Shown: positions 8,182 to 17,300 of the stretch, piece after piece
How positions within the stretch are numbered: the first letter of the stretch is position 1
Layout: the number at the start of each line of letters is the position of its first letter
Assembly (NCBI RefSeq): GCF_021245725.1
Contig: NZ_JAJGSX010000036.1
Coordinates: forward strand, 1 to 64,000
Origin: Pseudonocardia sp. TRM90224
GTDB taxonomy: Bacteria; Actinomycetota; Actinomycetes; Mycobacteriales; Pseudonocardiaceae
Direction of reading: 5' to 3'
DNA: 64,000 bases
Made by a program: the position numbers and the translations under genes
The notes under the pieces: generated by a model
The model's database searches: none
Told to the model about the DNA's origin: nothing
The model's input: only the letters and a program-made list of their open reading frames with translations

Positions 8182-9141
8182 TCAGTCGACGACGACCGCG
8201 TGGTCGGCCGTGAACGGCCTGCCCTCGACGATCTGCGACTCGAACCCGTCCGGCCCGACCGGTCGCTCACCGATGACGGTGACCCGGTGCAGGGTGCGGC
8301 GGACGTCGAGGTGGTCGAGGTCGGCGGGGGCGAGGTGGGCGGTGGCGCGGTTGTCCCAGAACGTGACGCTGCCGGCCTCCCAGCGGAACCGGACCGTGTA
8401 CTCGGGGCGGGTGATCTCCGAGTAGAGGAGGTCGAGGATCGCGCGGCTCTCGCGCGGTTCGACGTCGACGATGTGGCTGGTGAATCCCGGGTTGACGAAG
8501 AGTGCGCGCTCGCCCGTCACCGGGTGCACCCGCACCACGGGATGCACCGAGACCAGCAGGTTGTCGTTGATCCGCCGCGCGTACGCGCCGTCGCCCTTCG
8601 GCTTGTCCGGGCCGCCGTACCGGTGCTCGGCGCGCAGCCCGTCGACGAACGCGCGGACCGGGGCCGAGAGGCCGGCGTACGCGGCGGCGAGGTTCGTCCA
8701 GGTCGTGTCGCCGCCGATCTCGGGGACGACGTCGGCGCGCAGGATCGACGCGGCGGGCGGGTTGACCGCGGCGGTCACGTCCGTGTGCCAGCCCGCGACG
8801 TAGCTGTACTTGCGGCGACGGACCGCGTAGTCGTCGCCGTAGCGCTGCTTGTAGCGCTCGGGGTCGATCGTGAAGATCTCCGGTTGGCCCGCCGGCGGGG
8901 CGTCGTCGTGCGGGTGGGCGTAGGTGAGCTCGCCGAAGAGCCGGCCGAACCGGATCTGCGCGGCGTGGTCGAGCTGCTGGCCCCTGAAGAACACCACCTT
9001 GTGCTGGTGCAGTGCCTCGGTGATGGCGGCGACGGTCTCCGCGGGGAGCGGAGCGCTGAGGTCGACGCCGCTGATGTCGGCGCCGATGTGCCCGGCGACC
9101 GGTCGGACATCGAGCGTGACGCGTTCGGGTGCGATGGTCAT
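8182..9141 (-). CDS. tauD: TauD/TfdA-family alpha-ketoglutarate-dependent dioxygenase
   Basis: A 319-residue Fe(II)/2-oxoglutarate oxygenase that probably releases sulfite from taurine or another alkylsulfonate. The facial triad is visible: H119-T-D121 in AGWHTDVTAA and the distal H269 in NRATAHLAPAD. The 2-oxoglutarate-binding Arg is in RRTLHRVTV (residues 281-289). The start at 9141 is supported by GAGAGGATCGTC just upstream; a longer reading would run back through the attenuator. It is first in the operon with the ABC importer, so uptake and desulfonation are coupled. A Cys-rich leader peptide 125 bases upstream suggests control by cysteine supply. Confidence 0.9.
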   Translation of the reverse strand: MTIAPERVTLDVRPVAGHIGADISGVDLSAPLPAETVAAITEALHQHKVVFFRGQQLDHAAQIRFGRLFGELTYAHPHDDAPPAGQPEIFTIDPERYKQRYGDDYAVRRRKYSYVAGWHTDVTAAVNPPAASILRADVVPEIGGDTTWTNLAAAYAGLSAPVRAFVDGLRAEHRYGGPDKPKGDGAYARRINDNLLVSVHPVVRVHPVTGERALFVNPGFTSHIVDVEPRESRAILDLLYSEITRPEYTVRFRWEAGSVTFWDNRATAHLAPADLDHLDVRRTLHRVTVIGERPVGPDGFESQIVEGRPFTADHAVVVD

Positions 9142-9157
9142 GACGATCCTCTCGAAT

Positions 9158-9253
9158 GCGTTGCCGTGCGCAACGCGACAAAGGGGTGGAAACGAGCTGC
9201 AGAAATGTCCGGACGAAATGTCCGGGCGTTTCAGTGAGTGGCCGGCGTCCGGC
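9158..9253 (-). promoter_or_regulatory. Leader region with three hairpins (possible attenuator)
   Basis: Between the stop of the Cys-rich leader peptide and tauD lie three short inverted repeats. They are GCCGG/CCGGC at 9241-9253, CCGGAC/GTCCGG at 9209-9225 with a five-base loop, and GCGTTGC/GCAACGC at 9158-9176 directly before the ribosome site. Mutually exclusive folding set by ribosome position on the leader is plausible. The last hairpin could sequester translation start signals. Confidence 0.45.
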
Positions 9254-9266
9254 GATGAGCGCGCGG

Positions 9267-9332
9267 TCAGCAGCCGCGACAACAGCTGCACCGGCAAAGC
9301 CTGGTCAGCTGGGATGCGCTCATGTCATTCAT
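9267..9332 (-). CDS. Cys-rich leader peptide upstream of tauD
   Basis: A 21-residue open frame, MNDMSASQLTRLCRCSCCRGC, has five cysteines in its last nine residues, including an adjacent pair, and is followed directly by the stop. A second start at Met4 gives 18 residues. Short peptides with clustered Cys codons ahead of sulfur-acquisition genes are known in mycobacteria to act as cysteine-responsive attenuators: when cysteine is scarce the ribosome stalls and the downstream genes are expressed. The position before a sulfonate utilisation operon fits that model closely. Expression itself is inferred. Confidence 0.65.
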   Translation of the reverse strand: MNDMSASQLTRLCRCSCCRGC

Positions 9333-9336
9333 CGTG

Positions 9337-9375
9337 TGTCGGCGATCCGCCGAAGTCAATTTTCCGTCGCCGACA
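9337..9375 (-). terminator. Inverted repeat after the ROK regulator
   Basis: TGTCGGCGA at 9337-9345 pairs perfectly with TCGCCGACA at 9367-9375. The repeat starts one base after the ROK stop codon and ends just before the Cys leader peptide. It could be a terminator for the ROK gene, or an operator for the tauD promoter that must lie here. The loop is 21 bases, long for a terminator. Confidence 0.4.
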
Positions 9376-9376
9376 A

Positions 9377-10612
9377 TTAAGTCCGCGCAGGTAGGTCGAG
9401 TGGGCGGGCGAACAAATCGGAGAGCACCACGGAGCCGGCCGCCACCGCGAGCGCGCCCGTCCCGAACGAGCCGGCGACCACCGTCCCGGCGGGATCGGCG
9501 CAGACGTGCGAGCGGCGCGCGACCTCCTCGTGCAGATCGGCGAGCAGTTCGGGGCGGCGGGCCGTCGCGGAGTCGGTCACCACGAGCACCTCGGGGTTGA
9601 TCACGTCGAGCAGCAGCGCGACGGCCCGCCCGACGGCGCGCGACCTGGACCGGAAGAGCCTGAGCGCCCACGGCTCGCCGCGTTCCAGCGCGGCCAGCGC
9701 ATCGGGGACGTGCGGCGCGGCCAGCCGCCCGTCGGCGACCGCGCGCTCGGCCAGTACCCGCGAGGACACCTCGGCCTCGAAGCACCCGGTCCGGCCGCAC
9801 GCACAGGCGGCGTCGCCGCCGACGGGGAGGTGGCTGACGTCGCCCGCGCTCGCACCCGGCCCGGCGTGCACGTCACCGCAGGTCGCGAAGGCCGCATCGA
9901 CGACGTTCCCGACGAACAGCTGCACCATGCTCCGCCTGGCTCGCTGCCGCTGCGCCCCGATGAGCTGCTCGGCGCGGGCCAGCGCGCGGGCGTGCCCCTC
10001 GACCAGCACCCGCAGGCCGAGCCGGCGCGCCAGCACCTGCCCGACCGGGACGTCGCTCCAGCTCAGCGGCGTATGTCGGACGACGACCCCGGATCCGGGA
10101 TCGACCCAACCGCCGGTGGCGACGCCGAGGGCGAGCGGCCGGCGGGCTTGCGTCGCCAGGAAGGCCGACATGTCGTCGGCGATGCCGTCGAGCGCCGCCG
10201 CGGCGTCGGACGTCGGGAACGGCGCGCGGTGCTCGGCGAGCACCCGCCCGCGCAGATCCATGAGCGCGAACGTCGCGTGGCCGACGGCGATGTGGATGCC
10301 GGCGACCACGTGGCGACGGGTGTCGATGTCGACCGGGACGTGCGGGCGCCCGATCGAGCGCCGAGCGCCGAGCGCGGGACGCTCCCGCACCAGGCCCGAG
10401 GCGCGCAGGTCGGCGAGCTGGCGGCTCACCGCGCCCGCGCTCAGCCCGGTCAGCTGCGCGACCGTGCTGCGGGCGACGGGCCCGTGGTCGAGCGTCGCGC
10501 GCAGCACCGCGGCGGCGGTGGTCGATCGCCTTGCAGGCCCGGTGTCGATCGGGCTCTGGTCGTCGAGGGTCGGGTCGGTGGGGGTCGGGTCGGTGCGGAG
10601 CAGCGTGTCCAT
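9377..10612 (-). CDS. ROK-family transcriptional regulator
   Basis: A 411-residue repressor-type ROK protein. An N-terminal winged helix (residues about 28-85; LDHGPVARSTVAQLTGLSAG, then RQLADLRASGLV) precedes an actin-like sugar-kinase fold (GIHIAVGHATFALMDLRG onward). The structural zinc motif CACGRTGCFEAEVSS is complete. The N-terminal 27 residues are Asp/Pro/Thr-rich and disordered-looking. ROK repressors usually sense sugars or sugar phosphates. Here the gene lies upstream of the sulfonate operon on the same strand and behind a sulfur-type leader peptide, so it may sense a sulfur-containing ligand or a sulfosugar; this is inference. The start at 10612 has AGGGAC just upstream. Confidence 0.9.
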   Translation of the reverse strand: MDTLLRTDPTPTDPTLDDQSPIDTGPARRSTTAAAVLRATLDHGPVARSTVAQLTGLSAGAVSRQLADLRASGLVRERPALGARRSIGRPHVPVDIDTRRHVVAGIHIAVGHATFALMDLRGRVLAEHRAPFPTSDAAAALDGIADDMSAFLATQARRPLALGVATGGWVDPGSGVVVRHTPLSWSDVPVGQVLARRLGLRVLVEGHARALARAEQLIGAQRQRARRSMVQLFVGNVVDAAFATCGDVHAGPGASAGDVSHLPVGGDAACACGRTGCFEAEVSSRVLAERAVADGRLAAPHVPDALAALERGEPWALRLFRSRSRAVGRAVALLLDVINPEVLVVTDSATARRPELLADLHEEVARRSHVCADPAGTVVAGSFGTGALAVAAGSVVLSDLFARPLDLPART

Positions 10613-10682
10613 GTGTCCCTGCCAGCGCGTGGTCTCATGCGGTTGTGCGGGCGGTGACCATCGACGCGCGGGACCTCAGCGG

Positions 10683-10775
10683 TCAGGCGCGTGCGACGGG
10701 CGCGGCACAGAGCGCGCTCGCCTGCCGACGCAGGTCGACGTGGCGGCGCGCTCGGAGGGTCGCTGCCTGGGACAT
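10683..10775 (-). CDS. Actinobacterial leader peptide (RRHVDLRRQASALC type)
   Basis: A 30-residue open frame, beginning MSQAATLRA and containing RRHVDLRRQASALCAAPVAR, ends 70 bases before the ROK start. This arrangement (basic start, HVDL, one late Cys) is the conserved actinobacterial 'putative leader peptide' found upstream of sulfur-metabolism and sulfonate/sulfate transport genes. Its presence here ties the ROK gene, and perhaps the operon beyond it, to sulfur control. It is too short for routine gene callers. Confidence 0.7.
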   Translation of the reverse strand: MSQAATLRARRHVDLRRQASALCAAPVARA

Positions 10776-11108
10776 CGCTCTGATGCTCGCAGGTCACAGC
10801 ACCGGCGTCGAGGCCGAACGGGTCACATGCGGCGTGTCGGGTGCAGCGCCGCTCGTGTCAGGTGTTCACCGGATACCGGACGGGCCGCGCCGCCCATAAC
10901 GTCCTCCCCGACGCAGTTGCTGGCCTCAGGCGCAACGGCGTTCGCTCGACCGATGGGACCGGGTCCGGGACTGCCGTACCGGGTGCGCGGGTCGCTTGCC
11001 ACTGGCGCGACGTGCGGCCCGTTCGAGGCTCCTGACGGTCCCGGTGGCCCTTCACGTGGCCGAATCCTCGATCACCACCTTCGTTCGACCTACCGGGAGC
11101 GATCCGCG
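10776..11108. other. Intergenic region before the giant gene
   Basis: These 333 bases lie between the divergent leader-peptide/ROK unit and the giant gene, so both promoters should be here. I see no convincing -35/-10 pair, no long inverted repeat and no further short gene. GGGAG, about nine bases before the ATG at 11109, is the probable ribosome site for the giant gene. Confidence 0.5.
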
Positions 11109-11300
11109 ATGCGTGCGCCATTCCAGCGTGACGGTGAGGCCTTCGGCCTCGCCGTGTGCGCGGGCGCCCCCGTCCGGTTGCGCATGTCCTGGGGCGGGCG
11201 GGCGCTGATGCTCCTGCGGTGGACGCTGGGCGTCGCCGGAGCGGTGGTCGTGCTCTGGATGGGTGGGGCGCTGCTCGCCACACCCGCGTCGGCGGCGGCG
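11109..11300 (+). other. Domain: N-terminal signal/membrane segment of the giant protein
   Basis: A basic start (residues 1-32, with Arg at 23, 25 and 31) is followed by a hydrophobic run (MLLRWTLGVAGAVVVLW) and a small-residue end (LLATPASAAA) with an AxA-type cleavage site near residue 62. This predicts Sec-dependent export of what follows. If it is not cleaved it would act as an anchor. Confidence 0.75.
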
Positions 11301-14300
11301 TTGCCCGCTGCGTCGACGAGCCAGCAGGGCCTCCTGAAGGGAGGTGTCATGAGGCCCGCGGCGGACAAGAGCGGCAAGGGCGGCGACAAGTCGGCGGGCA
11401 AGGCGCAGAAGAAGGATGGCGGCGACAAACCGAGCAACAAATCCGACCGCGGCGATTCCGGCGAAAAGAGCTCCCGCCGCAACGATTCCGGCGACGATTC
11501 CGGCAAGCGAAGCACAGCTCGGGATCCGGGCGAGGGGAATCAGCAGCCCAAGCGGAAGCCGGCCACGGAGAAGCGGCAAACCGCGGACCGGGAGAACACC
11601 CAACAGGAAACCGCGCGGAAGTCGCCGAGCCGGCCGCAGCAGAAGAAGAAGACCGCAACGGCCGACACCGAACCACAGGCCAAGGGCTCCGGCGCCAAGG
11701 ATGCCGGCAAGACCAAGAAGCCTGCCAAGAAGAAGCAGCGCGAGTCGGATGCCCCGTCGGTGGTGCTCACCGGGTACCAGGACGGCGCGCGCTCCGATTC
11801 CGAGAAGCCGGCGTCCCCGCAGAAGGCGTCGACGAACCGCCGCGGCACGCAGGACGACGAGCCCGACAACGACGAGAAACCGGCGCGGAACAGCGACTCG
11901 ACCGATGACCGCGGGAAGGCGAGCACCGACACCGGGAGGACCACCGCGAAGGACGAGGGACGAGCGGAGCGCGCATTGCGGGATGCCGTGCGCGACCACG
12001 CCGGGCGCGACGGTGAGCGCGACGGAGAGGTGTCGGCCGCGCAGCTGCGCGCGTTCGTCGGGGAGCTGGTCGAAGGCCTGTCCGGCTCCGACGAGCACCG
12101 CGAGCTGCGCGACGTGCTGGCCGATCTGCCGGACGGTGACGCGATGTCGGAGTTCCTCGGCCGGGCCGCCCGCGACGGGTGGGCGAGCGCGCTGCAGGAC
12201 ACGCGGACCGGTGCGCATGGGCCGCGTGGCCCGCCGTACCCCGACCAGAAGCACGATGGCAAGCACGACGGGAACGATGACCAGCGGCACGACCGCTGGG
12301 CGGACGACGACTCGCCCGGCGAGGTCGAGACGGCGCTGGAGCGGCGGATCGACGCCGTCGAGGGTGCGGCGGCGCTGGCGAAGGACCGCAAGAAGCTCGA
12401 CGCGGGCAAGCTGACGAAGGCGCAGTACGCCAAGAAGCAGACCGTGCAGAAGGACCGTGTCGCGAAGGCCGACGCCGCGGCCGAGCGGCTGTCGTCGGAG
12501 CACGCCGAACTGGTCGACCAGGTGGTGAGCGGGCACCGCACGCTGGCGGGGCGCGAGGCCGCGCTCGCCGCAGAGGGCAAGAAGGTCGCGGCCGGCACCG
12601 CGGCCGAGGCGAAGTTCGAGCGGCGCGTGGAAGCGTTCGAGACCGACCGGGCACAGCTGTACGCGGCGACCGACGAGTTGCGCGAGGCGACCGGCCGGGA
12701 CCTGCCGGGCGACCTGTCCGGCGGCGGCGGGCGCGGGTCGGCGGCGGGCTGCGGCACCAGCGGGGTGTTCGTCGAGTGCGGCGCCATCAGCACGAACGAG
12801 CGCGGACGGGTCGAGCAGGACAGGTGTGTCGCGCTGGCCGGTATCTCGGCCGGCTGCACGGCGCAGACCAGCGGCGACACGACGTCCGGCAAGGCGGAGT
12901 GCACGTTGCGCGGCGCCGACCAGGGCTGCCGGAGCACGGCCACTAGCGGGGAACGCACCGCGGAGGCCTGGTGCTCGACCGGCGCGGACTGCACGCAGAA
13001 CGCGCGTGCCGACGCCGGAGGAGTGGTCGCGGACTGCGCCACGAGCGGTGGGCGCTGCCGAAGCAGCGGATCCGTGCCCGACGAGCCCGACGGGACGCGC
13101 GCCGAACGCGGCGGCACGGCCGACGCGACCTGCTCCACCACGAGCGGCGGGTGCGACACCCGCGCGGCCGTCGACGTCGGCGACGGCTGGACCACGGGCG
13201 TGACCGCTGTCGCCGACACCCGTTGCGGCGCCGCCGCCACGGGGTGCCGCGGCGCGGCGGGCACCGAGGGCGAAGCGGGCACAGCGCCTGCCACCACCAC
13301 GAAGACGGCCACGAAGAAGACCGCCGTGCCGACCGCGACCGGGAGGGGTGCCGCGGACTGCACGGTGACCGCGGGCGCCTGCCGCGCGGAGAGCGCCGCC
13401 GAGGCCGACGTCGACGCGGAGGGCACGGCGATCGTCACCGTCGAGTGCGGCGGCGGGTGCTCCGGCACCGGTACGACCGCCACGAGCGGCACGACCACCG
13501 GCGCCCAGCCCGGTGTGGTCCGTTCCAGCAAGGCCGCCGGCGGCTGCACGATCGCGGGTGGGGAGTGCGGATCGCGGTCCACGACCGAGGTCACGGGCGA
13601 CGTGCGCCCGGTGCTCGCGTGGACCTTCACCGACGGCGGCGGCTCCGGCTCTGCACGCAGCTCCGTCGACGGGAACGTCGAATGCCCCGCAACGGGTTGC
13701 ACGGGCTCGGCGACCACGTCGACCTCGGCGAGCGTGACCGGCCCGGTCGCCACTCGGATCGCAACAAGGACGACCAGTGCGTCGAGCCGCTGCGGGTCGA
13801 CCGCGGGCGGGTGCGTCGCCGATGCCGTCTCCCGGGCGGACGACGAGCCCGCGCACCTCGGGAAGCGGGTGCTGACCGCGGAGAGCCGGGCCGGCGCGGA
13901 CGTCACCTGCGAGGTGGCCGGGTGCGCCGGGGCCGGCACGGCCGCGACGAAGGGTTCGGCCTCCGGTGACGTCACCGGAGTGCGTGACAGCGCCGGTACG
14001 GCGGCGTGCACGGTCGGCGGCGCACGCGGGGGCTGCGCCGCCGACTCGACCAGCACCGTCGGCGGCATCGATCTGATGGCCGGTCCGGTGGCCACATCGG
14101 ACGCTGCCGCGACCGTCACCTGCGAGGGCGCGTGCGCCGGCACCGGCTCTGCCACCACGAGCGCCCGTGACACCGCGGTGAGCCCGCAGCGCAAGGGCAC
14201 GTCGGCGCGCACGGCCTGCTCTGTCGACGGCGGCGGGTGCGCGGGGTCGGCGACCTCGGCCGCGTCCTCGGCGCCCGATCTCACGCCGATCGACCCGCGT

Positions 14301-17300
14301 ACCGGGAAGCCCACCACCGGCCCGTCCAGCACGGCGAGCGCCTCGGCCCGGCTGGACTGCCCGCAGGGCTGCACCGGCAGCGCGTCGACCTCGACGACGG
14401 GCACCGTCGGGACGCTCGTGCGCTCGTCGTCGGGCGCGGTGACATGCACGAGCACCGGTGGCGGCTGCAGCGCACAGACCACGTCGGTCGCCTCGACCGC
14501 GCCGGGCGCCGCGCAGCAGCTGGCCACCGACCCGGCAGCGAACACGGCGCGGCTGGTCTCGGGGCCCTCGGCGGCGTCGGCCGCGGGCGCCCTGCTCACC
14601 TGTGACGGCTCGTGCGACGGCTCGGTCACCAGCACCGCCTCCGCCTTGGATCCGAGTGTCTCGACGGACGCGCGCAGCACCACCGCGACAGGCTCCTGCA
14701 CCGACGTGACGGGCGGCGGCTGCCAGGCGGTGACGAACTCGGGCGCCTCCAGCGGCCCCGACGCCTCGGTGATCGCGCCGGTCATGACGGCCGCGAGCAC
14801 GGCGAACGCGACCATCGGCTCGACCACCGAGGAGCCGGTCGACCCGCCGGCCGGTGGCGCCGATCCGGAACCCGCGCTGCCACCGGGTGGCTCGCCCGGC
14901 GCCGGCGCCACCGCGGGCGCGCCCACCGTGCCCGGTGCGTCGAGCTGGTCCAACGCCTCCGCGACGCTGGACTGCGCCGGCGCATCGGGACCCTGCTCAG
15001 GCACCGCGCGCAGCGCGGCCACCGGCAGCGACGGTCCTCGCTCGACGAGCGGCGGCACCGGGGCCCGCGGCCCACCGGCCGGCACCAGCGAGACCAGCGG
15101 CAGCTGCACCACGGCGCAGAGCGGCTGCCAGGCGTTCACCAACTCCACCGCCGGATCGGGCCAGGTCGTCGCCGACACGATCAAGGCGAAGATCGTGTCC
15201 GCCGCGGAGCAGGCCGAAGCGGACGCCGACCTGGCCGAGCAGCTCGCCGCCGAAGCCGCCGCGGCAGCATCGGGACCGGGCGCCACCGCCGAGCAGCTGG
15301 CTCGGGCCACTGAGGCCACCCAGCTCGCCGACCAGCTGCGCGAGGCCGCGACCGACGCAGCCGAGCAGGCCGCGAAGCCGGTCACCAATGCCCCTGCGAC
15401 GCTCGCCGAGTCGGACGCAACGGCACAGTGCGCGGGCGCCGGCTGCACGGCCGCCACCACCGGCGGCACCGCCGGGACGCCCGGAACCACCCGCACCGGT
15501 GCCACCTGCACCGCGGCAGGCGCCGGGTGCGCCACGGCGAGCAACGCCACCGCCACCACCGGCCGCGACTCCGGACGGGCGAGGGGCGACGGCACCCCCG
15601 TGCCCGGTCATGTAGGCACCGGGCAGGCCGCCTCGCAGGTCGACTGCCCCGAGGCCGGCTGCACCGCCACCGTCACCGGCACCGCCGATGCCGTCGCGGG
15701 TGGGAAGAACCTGCGCAGCCGCAGCACGGCGACCGGCTCGACCGGATGCGACGGCACCACCGCGTGCCTGGCCGGGATCAGCGTGTCCTCCAGCACGGCG
15801 GGCTCGACCGGCGCGCAGCGCTTCGCGACGACCAGCACGTCCGTCACCGCGGCCTGCGACGACGGTTCTGCGGCAGGCTGCGCCACCCGTACGTCCAGCC
15901 GCACGTCGGTGGCCGGAGCCGCGGCCGTGCGCGCGGACTCCTCGGCGACCTGCCGCGCCGCACTCGGCTGCCGATCCGCCACCGGGGGCTTCGCCACGCC
16001 CGGGCTCGCCGAGGTCTCCGCCGACTGCGTGGGCAGCGCCTGCCGCACCCGAACCGACGGCACCGCCCGCGCGTCGGTGCCGGGCGGCACGGCCACGGCG
16101 ACCTCCAGCACCCGCTGCACCGCCGCGACCGGAGGGCGCTGCGCGGGCAGCACCGGGGTGGGCGCGACGGAGGCCGGCGCGCAGGCATCCGCAATGTGTG
16201 CGGGCAGCGCCGGCGCCGCGTGCCACTACTCCTACCGCTCCCGCACGAGCGCCGCCGCGGCCGGTGCGCGCGGCAGCGCGACCGGCGGGGACTCCGGCAC
16301 CACCGGCGGCGGCCAGGTCGTCACTACGGCGAGCGCGATCGCCGGGCCCGGCTACGCGCAGGCGTCCGCGTCCTGCACCGGGACACGCGGCTCGAACTGC
16401 CGCTACTCCTACTCGGCCGCGGTCTCCGCGTCGGCCGGCGGCGGCTCGGCCACGGCCTCGGCGAACGGCAGCGGCTCGGGCGGGACGGGCGGCGGGTACG
16501 TCACCGTCACCGCGCAGGCCTCCGGCGGGGCCGGCAACTACCAGGCGGCTGCGTCGTGCACCGGCTCGGCCGGCACCAGCTGCAGCCACTTCTACGCGGC
16601 GACGGCGTCGGCGTACGCGAAGGACGAGGCGACGGGCTCGTGGGCCGAGGCGTACGCGCACGGCTCCGGTGGCGGCGGGATGGGTGGCGGCGGGGTCGCG
16701 GTGTCGGCGCAAGCCTGGGCGCAGGGCAACCAGGCGTTCGCGTCGGCGTCCTGCTCCGGCGCGGCGAACTGCGGCTTCTCCGCCTACGCCGAGGCGCGCG
16801 ACCACCAGGACGTGCCGGGCGGCGCGTGGGACGCGCTCGGCTGGGGACGCTGCTCGGGCGGCTCGGGTGGCTGCGGGGTGTCCGCGTTCGCGGTGGCCGC
16901 GCCCGGCGGTGGGGGCGGCGCCGAGTGCTTCGGCGACTGCTCGAACTTCACCCGCAACGCCCTCGAAGGCAGCCTCACCTTCACCCCGGCCGCAGGCGGG
17001 TTGGTCGGGCCGGACGGTGAGCCGATCCCGATCCAGGAGATGGGCGAGCAGGACCAGGGCGTCGAGGTCGGTGTCGACGAGGAGACCGGCGACATCATCG
17101 TCGAGGTCAAACCCGAGGGCGGTGAGGTCGAGACCTACACGTGCGAGTACCCGTGCGCCGACGGCATCACGATCGAGGGCCGCGACGACGGCATCGAGGT
17201 CTCCTACGACCCGCAGGACGGGTTCACGTCGTCGATGCCGGTGGAGCCGGGCAGCGACGACCGGGACGTGGTCACCGCGCCGGCGGGCAGCGACGGCTTC

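Noticed and set aside
9597..11108. In-frame upstream extension of the giant gene by 504 codons
   Set aside because: It is antisense to the ROK gene and the leader peptide, has no family-like sequence, and a signal segment with a ribosome site begins at 11109.
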